From: Roseicella sp. DB1501
GTDB taxonomy: Bacteria > Pseudomonadota > Alphaproteobacteria > Acetobacterales > Acetobacteraceae
Direction of reading: 5' to 3'
NCBI RefSeq assembly: GCF_013112485.1
Contig: NZ_JABFHG010000001.1
Location: 310,001 to 374,000, forward strand
DNA length: 64,000 nucleotides
Both the position numbers and the translations under genes were made by a program. This document shows positions 1-8,696 of the stretch, piece after piece. Numbering within the stretch: position 1 is the stretch's first letter; each line of letters starts with the position of its first letter. The notes beneath the pieces were generated by a model, which saw nothing but the letters and a program-made list of their open reading frames with translations, made no database searches and was not told where the DNA came from.

Positions 1-508
1 GCCGAAGCGCGGTTGCAACCCGCCGCGAGGGAGCGTGCGAGACCCCATCCTGGCCGGTGGCGGTTGCGTATGGACAGCTTGTCGCCGTGCTGCCCTCCGC
101 CTCTCGCGCCGCCAGATCCGCTGCACCCGCCTGGCATTCACTCGCCAGCCCTCGGTGCGCAGCAGCATGACCAGCGCGACACCGGCGCCAGAGCCGAATG
201 GGGACCTCTTGGAGGGGTGACCGGCCTCCCCTATCGGCCACCGATCCAGCGCCCAATCCCAACCCGATTGGAAGCCACCTGCCAGCGGCCTGGCTTCAGG
301 ATCAGCGGCGCGTGCCGAGGATGCTCCCACTGACTGGCGAGCCGGTGCTCTCCAGCCATCCGGCCAAGCCCATCCTGTCCGGCCGGCGATGCAGCCGGGC
401 ACCCATCTTGCAGCGGGCACCCATCTTGCAGTGGATCGTGTCCCATCTGGAAGACTGTGCTGCCGCACATCGTTCTCCCCACGGCGCCATTCAATGTGCC
501 GACGCTGA
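1..508. other. Region without a recognisable gene
   Basis: No reading frame here has a recognisable domain; all open frames are short, proline/arginine-rich shadows of high-GC sequence. A short direct repeat (CACCCATCTTGCAG, twice, near 401-430) is visible. The stretch lies downstream of the minus-strand sugar operon and could hold its terminator, but no convincing hairpin with a T-run was found. Confidence 0.5.
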
Positions 509-1552
509 TCAGGCCATGCTGGCGGGCAAGTACAGCCGGTCCAGCGCCTCGGCGACCTCCACGAGGCGCTCGGCCGCGGGATCGTAGCGCTCTCCCGCCG
601 CCAGGCGCGCCGCCCATGCGACGGCAGCGCGCCCGCCCCAGTCATCCGGCGGGGCAGCCAGCGGCTCCGATCGGGTGCCCTGGTGGCGCTCGGCCCGGAA
701 GTCGTAGAAGGAGCCGTCGATGTTGCGCATCGTCGCGCCGCCTTCCGTGCCATGGACATCGACGCCGATGACGGCGTCGCGGCCGGCCGGCAGGTTCCAG
801 GAACAGGCGAGGCGCACCACCGCGCCGCCCTCCAGGTCCAGCGTGGCCACCGCGTAGTCCTCCACCTGTCCGGCCCGCTCCCGCAGCGGCGCGCCGCCGG
901 CGAAGAGCCGCGCGGCGGCGCCCGTGACGCGGGGGAAGTCCAGCGCCCAGAGGGCGAGGTCCACCAGATGCACGCCGAGATCCATCAGGCAGCCGCCGCC
1001 CGATAGCGCCGGATCGCGGAACCACGGCTTGTCCGGACCGTAGGCGTTGTGGAAGACGAGATCCGCCGCATAGACCCGGCCCAGCGCCCCGGCGCGGATC
1101 AGCTCCCGGATCCGCTGCATGCCGGTGGTGAAGCGGTAGGACAGGTCCACCGCCAGCAGCCGGTCCACCGCGCGCGCGGCCGCCACCACCGCCGCCACCT
1201 CGTCGGCCCGACGCCCCAGCGGCTTCTGGCAGAACACGGCGACACCGTGCTCCAGCGCCTGGATCGCCTGCGCGGCATGCAGCGCGCTGGGCGTGGCGAT
1301 CACCACGCCGTCCAGGCCCGCCGCCAGCATCGCCTCCAGCGACGCCGCGGGGCGGGCGTCGGGGACGAGGCGGAGCGCCTCCTCCATGCAGCCGGGCGAG
1401 GGATCGACGATGACCGCGGCCTCGGCGAGGCCCGAGGCCAGCAGGGCCTGCATACGGTGCCGGCCGATCCAGCCCAGGCCGAGGAAGCCGAGGCGGAGCG
1501 GACGGCGCGAGGCGGGAGGCGGCGCCGCCCCGGCCGGCCTGTCCGGCGTCAC
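509..1552 (-). CDS. Gfo/Idh/MocA family NAD(P)-dependent oxidoreductase
   Basis: This cytoplasmic dehydrogenase (347 aa) should oxidise or reduce a sugar, sugar nucleotide or inositol hydroxyl with NAD(P). A Rossmann motif GFLGLGWIGRH lies near residues 22-32 and the family's lysine motif appears as QKPLGRR near 110. A C-terminal sandwich domain follows, of normal length for the family. The GTG start overlaps the stop of the preceding dehydrogenase gene (GTGA), so it is the last gene of the minus-strand operon. With myo-inositol-3-phosphate synthase nearby, an inositol dehydrogenase-type or UDP-sugar substrate is possible, but the sequence does not settle this. Confidence 0.85.
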   Translation of the reverse strand: MTPDRPAGAAPPPASRRPLRLGFLGLGWIGRHRMQALLASGLAEAAVIVDPSPGCMEEALRLVPDARPAASLEAMLAAGLDGVVIATPSALHAAQAIQALEHGVAVFCQKPLGRRADEVAAVVAAARAVDRLLAVDLSYRFTTGMQRIRELIRAGALGRVYAADLVFHNAYGPDKPWFRDPALSGGGCLMDLGVHLVDLALWALDFPRVTGAAARLFAGGAPLRERAGQVEDYAVATLDLEGGAVVRLACSWNLPAGRDAVIGVDVHGTEGGATMRNIDGSFYDFRAERHQGTRSEPLAAPPDDWGGRAAVAWAARLAAGERYDPAAERLVEVAEALDRLYLPASMA

Positions 1553-2517
1553 GGCACGACCACGGCCTTGAGGAACCCGTCCGGCCGGTCGCGCGTGGCA
1601 TCCAGCGCAGCGCCCAGCCGCTCCAGCGGAAAGCGGTGGGTGACCAGGCGGCCCAGATCGATCCGCCCGGCCGCGACCGCCGCCACGGCCTCGCGCATGC
1701 CGCGCAGATAGACCGCCGGGTCGCGTTCATGGGCGTTGATGACGTCGAGACCGCGCCAGTTCCATAGCCACATGTTCACCTGCCGCGGCCCGTCCTGGTG
1801 GTAGCCCGCCACGATCAGCCGCCCGCGCTCGCGGCACAGCTCTGCGGCGAGGTCGAGCGGCCAGGGCTTGCCCACCGCCTCGATCACCCGCTCGCAGAAG
1901 GCGCCGCCGGTGAGATCCTTCACCCGGGCGACGATGCCGTGATGGTCCTCCATCGGAATGGTCTCGGCCGCGCCCATCGCCCGCGCGAGGTCGAGCGAGA
2001 AGGGTCGGCGGGAGATGGCGATCACGCGCGCCCCGGCCTCGGTGGCCAGCCGCGTCAGAATGGCGCCGAGGAAGCCGATGCCGAGGATCGCCACGGTCTG
2101 CCCCGCGGCGATGTCGCAGCGGCGGAAGATGTTCATGGCGCAGCCCAGCGGCTCGCCCGGGAAGGGCAGCCCTTCCAGCGCCGCCGGCAGCGGCACCACG
2201 GCCGCCGCCTCGGCCAGGTCGTACTCGGCATAGCCGCGATAGGTCAGCGCCGCGACACGGGTGCCGGGCGGGAGGTCGATGACGCCCTCGCCCGGCGCGT
2301 CGACCACGCCCCAGGCCTCGTGGCCGAGATCGCCCGGCGCGGTCGGAAAGCGCATCCAGTCCGGTCCGGCCCAGGGGGTGAGGTTGGAGGCGCAGACGCC
2401 GCAGCCCTCCAGCCGCAGCCGCACCTGGCCCGGCCCGGGCTCGGGGCGCGGCACCTCGGCGATGCGCAGCGCGCCCGGCCCGGTCAGCACGGCCGCCCGC
2501 ATCATCGGCCGGCTCAT
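1549..2517 (-). CDS. Zinc-type (MDR) alcohol dehydrogenase
   Basis: Medium-chain dehydrogenase/reductase of 322 aa. It has an N-terminal GroES-like domain with the metal-site region GCGVCASN, the GHEAWG segment, and a Rossmann domain with the motif AILGIGFLGA. The structural-zinc cysteine lobe usual in horse-liver-type enzymes is not evident, so it resembles sorbitol dehydrogenase/bacterial sugar-type MDRs that keep only the catalytic zinc. The ATG at 2517 was chosen because it overlaps the upstream stop (ATGA); a second ATG 12 bases on is possible. It probably oxidises a hydroxyl on a sugar or polyol intermediate of this operon; the substrate is unknown. Confidence 0.85.
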   Translation of the reverse strand: MSRPMMRAAVLTGPGALRIAEVPRPEPGPGQVRLRLEGCGVCASNLTPWAGPDWMRFPTAPGDLGHEAWGVVDAPGEGVIDLPPGTRVAALTYRGYAEYDLAEAAAVVPLPAALEGLPFPGEPLGCAMNIFRRCDIAAGQTVAILGIGFLGAILTRLATEAGARVIAISRRPFSLDLARAMGAAETIPMEDHHGIVARVKDLTGGAFCERVIEAVGKPWPLDLAAELCRERGRLIVAGYHQDGPRQVNMWLWNWRGLDVINAHERDPAVYLRGMREAVAAVAAGRIDLGRLVTHRFPLERLGAALDATRDRPDGFLKAVVVP

Positions 2518-3434
2518 GCCGGTACTGGCAGGAGGGCGGGCGCCGCGGCGGGGGCGTAGCGGCGGACCATCGCGGCGCAGAACTCCGCGAACTCCTCCGG
2601 CACCAGGGGCGGACTGGTGTGGTGCGGCGCGAGGCCGCGATGCTCCGGCGTGAAGCAGAAGGTCACGGTGACGTCGAACCCGGCCAGCGCCGCCATCTGC
2701 CGGTCGAACCAGTCCAGCGCGTTGGGTCGGAAGCTGTCGGCCCAGGACAGGCCGGTGCGGAGATAGGTGACGCCGAGCCGCTTCATCCAGGCCACGGCTT
2801 CGTCCAGCCGGTGGTCCTCGAAGTGGAACCACTGGCACAGCCCCATGGCGGGCGCATGCCGGGCGAAGCGCTCCAGCGCCGGCTTCGGTGTGCCGTCCTC
2901 GCGCAGCAGCCCCATGTAGAAGTGGCGGTAGTAGGAGGAGCCCTCCGCTTCCCTGTGCCGCGTGGTGGCGCCCCAGGCTTGCGGCAGGTCGTAGAGGCTG
3001 TACCAGTGGATGCGCGGCGCCTGGCCCAGCAGCAGCTCGGCCGTGCGGTCCACGCCCCAGGCCTGCACCTCCTCGGCGCCGAAGGAGGAGACGCCGACCT
3101 CCGAGACCCAGATCGGCTTCTCCGTCACCGAGCGGATCTCGGCGATCTTGGCCGGCCATTCCTGGATCTGCCAAAGGTTCCAGTCGAGCGGGAAGCCGTG
3201 CACCGCAACCGCGTCCACCGCCTCCAGCACGCCGCGCTCGGCCATGTTCACGATGAAGGCGGGATCGATGGGGGAGATGCCGCCCAGCACGCGCGGCAGC
3301 GCCGGATTCGCCGCGCGGATCGCCTGCCCCGCCGCCCTGGCCGTCTCCGCGAACAGCGCCCAGCCCGGATCGAGTTCAGGGTCCCAGTGGGACTTGTTGT
3401 TGGGCTCGTTCCAGATCATCGCGGCCTCGATCAC
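2514..3434 (-). CDS. Clan GH-A glycosidase-like protein with apparently circularly permuted TIM barrel
   Basis: A 306-aa protein similar to beta-xylosidase (GH39-like) enzymes. The acid/base motif WNEPN is at residues 8-12 (E10) and a nucleophile-type segment PIWVSEVG is at 107-114 (E112), giving both clan GH-A carboxylates. In ordinary family members the barrel strands before WNEPN contain a G-V-x-W/Y-x-R segment, an FTP segment and an EFA-x-F-x-x-x-V-x-RY helix. Here these occur after the nucleophile: GVTYLRTGLSW (221-231), CFTPEH (260-265) and EEFAEFCAAMVRRYA (280-294). The order reads strands 4-8 then 1-3. The GTG start overlaps the methyltransferase stop (GTGA), so no hidden N-terminal half fits upstream. 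Function in the cluster could be hydrolysis or transglycosylation of a xyloside-type glycan. Confidence 0.75.
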   Translation of the reverse strand: MIEAAMIWNEPNNKSHWDPELDPGWALFAETARAAGQAIRAANPALPRVLGGISPIDPAFIVNMAERGVLEAVDAVAVHGFPLDWNLWQIQEWPAKIAEIRSVTEKPIWVSEVGVSSFGAEEVQAWGVDRTAELLLGQAPRIHWYSLYDLPQAWGATTRHREAEGSSYYRHFYMGLLREDGTPKPALERFARHAPAMGLCQWFHFEDHRLDEAVAWMKRLGVTYLRTGLSWADSFRPNALDWFDRQMAALAGFDVTVTFCFTPEHRGLAPHHTSPPLVPEEFAEFCAAMVRRYAPAAAPALLPVPA

Positions 3435-4201
3435 CGGCGCGCCTCCTTCGCGGGATAGACCGCGGCCGCGCCCCAAGGGGCCGCGGCGCGGCGGCAGAGA
3501 TAGACCTCCTCCTCCGGGCGGGAGAGGATGGCGAAGCCGGCCGAGCGCAGCATCGCCGCCGAGCAGGCGGCGTTCGGCACCCACCAGTTGGACGGGTCGT
3601 GCGCGTAGCGATGCTCGACGAAATGCAGCTTCGGATAGCCCGGCGCGTCGAACACCGCCGTCTCGGCGAAGCCGTAATCCTCGGCGACCGGCGCCGGCTC
3701 CTTCGCGCCGCGCTGCATGGACTGGAACAGCAGCAGGTCCCCGGCCACGTGTTCGTGGATCAGGTCCAGCGCCAGCAGCGGGTGGCGCAGGTGGTAGAGC
3801 ACGCCCATGAACAGCACGAGGTCGAAGCGCTCGCCGAGCGCGGCGACGTCGTAGACATCCAGCCGGCGGAACTCGATCTCCAGCCCCGTCACCTCGGCTG
3901 CGAAGCGGGCCTGGGCGAGGTAGCGCTCGTCGCTGTCGATGCCGACCACGCGCGCCGCCCCGCGCCGCTTCATCTCCAGCGCGTAGAAGCCGCCGTTGCA
4001 GCCGATATCGAGCACGCTGCGCCCGGACAGGTCGGCCGGGATGGCATGGGCGAAATGCCGGAACTTGTTCGCCGGGTAGTCGTAGAGGAAATGGTCCGGG
4101 GCGGTGCGCACGCCGCCGAGGTCGAGGTTGTGGAACCACGCGCCCAGCGCCTCGGCGCGCCGCCGGACCTCCTCGGCCGGCCGGTTGATGGCGTGCCTCA
4201 T
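3431..4201 (-). CDS. SAM-dependent methyltransferase, CmoB-like (TIGR04290-type)
   Basis: Class I methyltransferase of 256 aa with motif I VLDIGCNGGFYALEM near residues 64-78, an acidic motif II (GIDSDERYL) and a post-motif segment FDLVLFMGVLYHLRHPLLAL. These features are typical of CmoB/tRNA-mo5U methyltransferase relatives. An N-terminal segment with HNLDLGG and a Y-P-A-N-K-F motif precedes the domain. From memory it matches a family (TIGR04290, named after a Ramlibacter locus) that travels with glycosyltransferase cassettes. Neighbours on both sides overlap by 4 bases, so it likely methylates a sugar or glycan intermediate rather than tRNA. Start ATG at 4201 overlaps the upstream stop. Confidence 0.85.
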   Translation of the reverse strand: MRHAINRPAEEVRRRAEALGAWFHNLDLGGVRTAPDHFLYDYPANKFRHFAHAIPADLSGRSVLDIGCNGGFYALEMKRRGAARVVGIDSDERYLAQARFAAEVTGLEIEFRRLDVYDVAALGERFDLVLFMGVLYHLRHPLLALDLIHEHVAGDLLLFQSMQRGAKEPAPVAEDYGFAETAVFDAPGYPKLHFVEHRYAHDPSNWWVPNAACSAAMLRSAGFAILSRPEEEVYLCRRAAAPWGAAAVYPAKEARR

Positions 4202-5322
4202 GGGGCACCCTCCGTCGCTGCATGGAACGATGGCGCTGCGCCCAGCCGCGCCAGGATCGCCAGCAGCTCCGCCGCCCGATGCGCGCAGCTGTGGCGGGCG
4301 CGGATCGTCTCCAGCCCGCTCGTCGCCAGGGCGCGCCGCAGCGCCGGATCCGCGCGCAGCGCCTGGAGATGGCGCGTCATCGCCGCCTCGTCGGCCGCGG
4401 CCAGATAGTCCTGCCCGGTGCGGAACAGCCCCTCGCTGTCCTGCCAAGGCGCGCTGACCAGCGGGATGCCGCAGGCCAGCGCCTCGAACACCCGGATGGT
4501 CGGGATGCCCGGCAGCAGCCGCACATAGAAGCGGCGCGGCACATGCACGGTGGCGAGGTGCCGCGCGAAGACCTCCGGCGCGCGGGCGTTCGGCAGCCAG
4601 CCGCGGTAGCGCGCGCCGTGCCGCGCCAGCAGGGCCAGCGCCTCCTCCGGGTAGCGCACGCCGTGGATGTCGAGCGGCAGGCCGGCGGCCCGGGCGGGAC
4701 GCAGGAGGAAGGCCTCCAGCTCCTCCGTGCGCTCGCCATCGCCCCAATTGCCGATCCAGACCAGGCCCTCGCGCGGCCCCTCCTGCGCCGGCGGGCGGAA
4801 GAGCCGGGTATCCGCCGCCTCGTGCCAGACGAAGACGCGGCCGCCCCAGCCCCAGCGGCGATAGACCTCGGCCAGCGTCGCGCCGAAGGCCAGCACGCCG
4901 TCATAGCCCTCGAGGTCGAACTGCCGGATAGCCTCCGGCTCGCTGACGGCGCGGTGGTGGGTGTCGTGGAACAGCAGGGTGAAGCGGCCGCCGCGCCGGC
5001 GCGCGCGGCCGAGGGCGGCGACCAGCGCCGGGTCGTTCCATTCATGGACGATGACGGCATCGGCCCCCTCCAGCGCCGCCTCGGCCGCCACCGCCCCGCG
5101 GAAGGCGCGCGACGCCAGCGTTGGATAGGCGGCGCGGAAGGCCTCGAGCCCCGCCTCGCCGTGGTCGCGCAGCAGGTTCTCCAGGCTCCAGGCGCCCTCC
5201 GGCTCCATCGCCAGGACATCATGGCCGCGATGCGCCAGCTCGCGCAGCACGCCGCGCAGGAAATGCGCGTTGCCGTGATTCCAGCAGGAGGCGAGGGAAT
5301 GGGTGAAGTAGACGAGTCTCAC
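4198..5322 (-). CDS. CgeB-like glycosyltransferase
   Basis: A GT-B type protein of 374 aa. The N-terminus (SCWNHGNAHFLRGVLRELA, then RGHDV) follows the same pattern as two other proteins in this window (10795-11889 and 11886-12995), so the three appear to be paralogues. The C-terminal half has a nucleotide-sugar binding-type region with FEALACGIPLVSAPW near 303-317, characteristic of CgeB/DUF3880 and GT4-like enzymes. It is cytoplasmic with no signal peptide. The GTG start overlaps the stop of the upstream GT4 gene. Donor and acceptor cannot be read from sequence. Confidence 0.8.
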   Translation of the reverse strand: MRLVYFTHSLASCWNHGNAHFLRGVLRELAHRGHDVLAMEPEGAWSLENLLRDHGEAGLEAFRAAYPTLASRAFRGAVAAEAALEGADAVIVHEWNDPALVAALGRARRRGGRFTLLFHDTHHRAVSEPEAIRQFDLEGYDGVLAFGATLAEVYRRWGWGGRVFVWHEAADTRLFRPPAQEGPREGLVWIGNWGDGERTEELEAFLLRPARAAGLPLDIHGVRYPEEALALLARHGARYRGWLPNARAPEVFARHLATVHVPRRFYVRLLPGIPTIRVFEALACGIPLVSAPWQDSEGLFRTGQDYLAAADEAAMTRHLQALRADPALRRALATSGLETIRARHSCAHRAAELLAILARLGAAPSFHAATEGAP

Positions 5323-6455
5323 GCGAAGGCGGCCTCCCTGCGCGGCCCGGAGCGGGCCAGCAGCGGCTGGATGATGCCGAGCATGCCGGCCGCCATGGCA
5401 TCGGCGCTGTAGCGGCGGGCGCGCTCGCGGGCCAGGGCGCCCATCCGGGCGCTCGCCGCCGGATCGTCCAGCAGATGGGCGAGGGCCTCGGCGGCGCGGC
5501 CCGCCTCCGTCGCCGGCACCAGGAGGGCCGCGCCCTCCCACAGCTCGCGGAAGCTCGGGATGTCGGCGAGCACCAGGGCGCAGCCGGCCTGCGCCGCTTC
5601 CAGCACCGCGAGGCCGAAGGGCTCGTAACGCGCGAGCGAGACGAAGACCGGCGCGGCGCCCATCCAGGCCGACAGCGCCGTCGCGTCGAGCCGGCCGAGC
5701 GGCCGGACATGGCGCGGCGCCGCCTCGGACCCTTCCGGCCCGCGCAGCGGCCCCGCCGCCAGAACCGGCCAGGAAAGGCGCGCCGCCGCCCGGTCGAGGG
5801 TGTCGAGGTTCTTGCCGGCATCCCAGAGCCGGCCGGCGGTCAGGGCGAAGCGCGCCGGCGCCCCGGCGGGTGGCGCCGCCGGCCTGGACGGCGGCCGGCC
5901 GTTCCGCACCACCGCGGGCGGTCGCGCCAGGCCGTAGCACCGGGCCGTGGCCTCGGCGAAGGCGTGGCTCGGCGCGGTCAGCGCGTCGGCGGCGGCGTAG
6001 CCCTGCCGCAGCAGCGCCGTGCGCCAGGTGAAATCCGCCGGCAGCGGCCCGCCCCGCACGGCCTCCCACCAGGTCGCCAGGCAGGAATGGCAGGTGGCGA
6101 CCACGGGGCAGCCGAAGCCGCCCGCCTGCCCGGCCGCCAGGGCCGGGCTGTTCAGATGCAGCAGGTCTACCCCCTCCGCCCGGGCCAGCGCGGCGAGGGC
6201 GGCGCCGGCGGCGAAGACGGCCTCCGGCTTCGTTGCCAGCCAGTCGAGCGGCAATCCGGTCTGCCGCAAGCTCAGCCCGGGCACCGCCGCGGCCTGCGCC
6301 TGCTGGTCGGCGGCAGGCGGCGGACCGAGCACCGCGAGCGCCGTCGTCACGCCGAGCGGCGCCAGGGCGCCGGCCAGGTCGAGCGCATAGGTCCAGACAC
6401 CGCCGACCGCATCGGCCGTCATGAGCAGGCGCATGGGCGCGATGCCGGGCTTCAC
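5319..6455 (-). CDS. Glycosyltransferase family 4 protein
   Basis: GT-B retaining glycosyltransferase (378 aa). The N-terminal domain begins TADAVGGVWTYALDLAGAL, the donor-side domain has TAGRLWDAGKN near 227-237, and the E-x7-E element appears as EPFGLAVLEA, all GT4 hallmarks. A GTG start at 6455 is given; an internal ATG at 6434 (MRLLMTADAVGG) is a strong alternative because it places the Rossmann strand right at the N-terminus. It lies 10 bases downstream of the epimerase gene and overlaps the next glycosyltransferase start by 4 bases. It presumably adds one residue in the assembly of the cluster's glycan. Confidence 0.85.
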   Translation of the reverse strand: MKPGIAPMRLLMTADAVGGVWTYALDLAGALAPLGVTTALAVLGPPPAADQQAQAAAVPGLSLRQTGLPLDWLATKPEAVFAAGAALAALARAEGVDLLHLNSPALAAGQAGGFGCPVVATCHSCLATWWEAVRGGPLPADFTWRTALLRQGYAAADALTAPSHAFAEATARCYGLARPPAVVRNGRPPSRPAAPPAGAPARFALTAGRLWDAGKNLDTLDRAAARLSWPVLAAGPLRGPEGSEAAPRHVRPLGRLDATALSAWMGAAPVFVSLARYEPFGLAVLEAAQAGCALVLADIPSFRELWEGAALLVPATEAGRAAEALAHLLDDPAASARMGALARERARRYSADAMAAGMLGIIQPLLARSGPRREAAFA

Positions 6456-6465
6456 GTCGGCACGC

Positions 6466-7584
6466 TCACGACAAGGCGCCGGCCGCCATCTCCGCCTGCG
6501 GCGATGCGGCGATCGGCCCGTCCGGCGCCTGGCGCAGCCAGCCGGCCAGGGCGGCGAGCCCCTCCCGCCAGGGGCGCGGCGCGGCCAGGCCGAGCGCCTG
6601 CGTGGCGCGGCGCGTGTCGGAGACGTAGTAGCGCTGGTCGCCCGCCCGCCAGTCGGCGTAGCGGGTCTCCACCGGCCGGCCGGTCAGCGCGCCGATGGCG
6701 CCGAGCACCTGGCGCAGGCTGACGGCGTTGTCCGGCCCGCCGCCGAGGTTGAAGGCCTGCCCCCTCACGGCGTCGATCCTCCGCCAGGCAGCGAGATAGG
6801 CGTCCACCGCATCGCCCACATCCAGCACGTCGCGCACCTGGCAGCCGTCGCCGTAGATGCTGACCGGCTCGCCGCGCAGGGCGCGGATCAGGAAATGCGC
6901 CACCCAGCCCTGGTCCTCGGTGCCCATCTGGCGCTGGCCGTAGATGCAGCTCATGCGCAGCACCGCGGTGGGCAGGCCGAAGGAGCGGCTGAAATCCAGC
7001 ACGTACTGGTCGGCCGCGCCCTTGGAGCAGCCATAGGGCGTGTGGAAGTCGAGCGGCCGATCCTCGCCGATGCCACGCGCGCGGACCGACGGGTCACGCG
7101 GCAGGTAGGCATCGCCCAGGCGGTCGAGGGCGACGTCGGCGAGGTCGCCATAGACCTTGTTGGTGCTGGCGAAGATCAGCGGCACCGCCTCGCCGCGGCG
7201 GCGCAGCGCATCGAGCAGGTGGAAGGTGGCGCGCAGGTTGATGTCGAAATCCGCGGCGGGCTCGGCCATGCTGGTCGTCACCGCCACCTGCGCGGCGAGG
7301 TGGAAGACCGCGCTGGCCTCGCCCGCCGCCGCCGCCAGCGTCTCCGCCTCCCGGATATCGGCGATGACGGCGGTGACGCGCTGCGGGTGGCGGCGGCGCA
7401 GCCAGTCGAGGTTGGCGGCCACGCCCGGCCGCAGCAGCGCGTCGTAGACCAGCACGTCGTGCCCCGCCGCCGCGAGCCGGTCGGCGAGGTTGGAGCCGAT
7501 GAAGCCGGCGCCGCCGGTGACCAGGACCGGCCCGGCCGCGGCGCCCCGCAGGGCCGGAGCGGCGAGCGGCGTGCCGAGGCTCAC
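6466..7584 (-). CDS. NAD-dependent sugar-nucleotide epimerase, CDP-paratose/tyvelose 2-epimerase-like
   Basis: Extended short-chain dehydrogenase of 372 aa. The nucleotide motif TGGAGFIGSN lies near residues 18-27 and the catalytic Y-x3-K is in YGCSKGAADQYVLDF. That segment, plus the later DQGWVAHF, closely resembles CDP-paratose 2-epimerases (RfbE type) rather than GalE. The GTG start overlaps the stop of a second epimerase gene (GTGA). It likely makes an epimerised nucleotide sugar that feeds the glycosyltransferases downstream. No CDP-glucose or other dideoxy-sugar genes are in the window, so the true substrate may differ. Confidence 0.82.
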   Translation of the reverse strand: MSLGTPLAAPALRGAAAGPVLVTGGAGFIGSNLADRLAAAGHDVLVYDALLRPGVAANLDWLRRRHPQRVTAVIADIREAETLAAAAGEASAVFHLAAQVAVTTSMAEPAADFDINLRATFHLLDALRRRGEAVPLIFASTNKVYGDLADVALDRLGDAYLPRDPSVRARGIGEDRPLDFHTPYGCSKGAADQYVLDFSRSFGLPTAVLRMSCIYGQRQMGTEDQGWVAHFLIRALRGEPVSIYGDGCQVRDVLDVGDAVDAYLAAWRRIDAVRGQAFNLGGGPDNAVSLRQVLGAIGALTGRPVETRYADWRAGDQRYYVSDTRRATQALGLAAPRPWREGLAALAGWLRQAPDGPIAASPQAEMAAGALS

Positions 7585-8696
7585 GCGACGAGGCCCCGCA
7601 GCTCCAGTTCGCTGCGTGCCTGATGCACGCGGTCGCGCGATTGCTGTCGGGCCACCCATTCGGCCAGCTCCGCCAGGTCGGCGCGGAAGTCGCCGTGCCG
7701 CGCCGCGTAGCCGAGGCGCTCGCGGGCGCGGGTGATGTCGGGGATGTTGTGGCGGATGTCGCCGGCCCGCGCCTTGCCGGAGATCTCCGGCCGCAGCTCC
7801 GGCCGCCCCATGGCGGCGGCGAGCTCGAGCGCCACCTCCTCCACGGTGCGGTCCACGCCGCTGCCGATGTTGAAGACCTCGCCCGCCGCCTCCGGCCGGT
7901 CGAGCGCGAGGAGGAAGGCCTGCGCCACGTCCTCCACATGCACGAAGTCGCGGCGCTGGCGGCCATCCTCGAAGATCATCGGCGGCTGGCCGTTCTGCAG
8001 GCGCGCCGCGAAGATGGCCAGCACGCCGGTATAGGGGTTCGACAGCGCCTGACCGGCGCCGTAGACATTCCACAGCCGCAGCGCCACGCCCTCCCTGCCG
8101 TAGGCCGGCGCGAGGGTCAGAGTCAGCCGCTCCTGCGTGAACTTGGTGATGGCGTAGACCGAGGCGAGGCTCGGCCGCTTCCATTCCGGCGTCGGCACCG
8201 GCACCAATGGCCGGCCATGCGCGTCCAGCGGGTCCCAGGACGCGTCCGGGCCGGGGCGCGGCACGCGCACCGCATCCTCCACCAGCGCGCCCTCGGCGTC
8301 GCGGTACAGCCCCTCGCCGTAGATGCTCATGGAGGAGGCGACGACGACCCGGCGCACCGGGCTCTCGATCATCTGCTGGTACAGCACCGCCGTGCCGTGG
8401 TCGTTGACCGAGACGTAGCGGTCCACCGCATACATGCTCTGCCCGACGCCGACCTCCGCCGCCAGGTGCACTACCTTGTCCGCGCCCTGCAACGCGCGGC
8501 GCACCGCCTCCGGATCACGCACATCGCCGGTGACGATCTCGACATCCGCGTCCAGCCCATCCGCGCCGCGGTCGGCATGCACCTGCTCGATGAAGCTGTC
8601 GAGCACGCGCACATGGTCGCCGCGCGCGAGCAGGGCACGCGAGAGATGCCGGCCGATGAAGCCCGCACCGCCGGTGATCAGAATGGTCTCTGCCAA
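7581..8696 (-). CDS. NAD-dependent sugar-nucleotide epimerase, dTDP-L-rhamnose 4-epimerase (WbiB)-like
   Basis: Extended SDR of 371 aa. It has the TGGAGFIGRH nucleotide motif near the N-terminus, the S/T in SSMSIYGEG, and catalytic Y-x3-K in SVYAITKFTQERL. The segment NVYGAGQALSNPYTGV followed by an EDG-R-RDFVHV element resembles dTDP-L-rhamnose 4-epimerase and related C4 epimerases. The TTG at 8696 was chosen because GGAG lies about 8 bases upstream and the next codons lead straight into the first beta strand; an upstream in-frame start at 8756 would add residues not typical of the family. It is the first gene of the minus-strand operon. Confidence 0.78.
   Translation of the reverse strand: MAETILITGGAGFIGRHLSRALLARGDHVRVLDSFIEQVHADRGADGLDADVEIVTGDVRDPEAVRRALQGADKVVHLAAEVGVGQSMYAVDRYVSVNDHGTAVLYQQMIESPVRRVVVASSMSIYGEGLYRDAEGALVEDAVRVPRPGPDASWDPLDAHGRPLVPVPTPEWKRPSLASVYAITKFTQERLTLTLAPAYGREGVALRLWNVYGAGQALSNPYTGVLAIFAARLQNGQPPMIFEDGRQRRDFVHVEDVAQAFLLALDRPEAAGEVFNIGSGVDRTVEEVALELAAAMGRPELRPEISGKARAGDIRHNIPDITRARERLGYAARHGDFRADLAELAEWVARQQSRDRVHQARSELELRGLVA

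Noticed and set aside
401-430. Direct repeat of 14 bases as an attachment site
   Set aside because: Only two adjacent copies, no integrase or tRNA gene nearby.
1549-3174. Very long open frame extending the alcohol dehydrogenase upstream
   Set aside because: The first 218 codons lie antiphase to the glycosidase gene and have arginine/glycine-rich shadow composition; the true start is the ATG at 2517 that overlaps the upstream stop.
2514-4223. N-terminal extension of the glycosidase frame through the methyltransferase gene
   Set aside because: The extension has no strand or motif of a TIM barrel and overlaps a fully recognisable methyltransferase, so it cannot supply the missing N-terminal strands.
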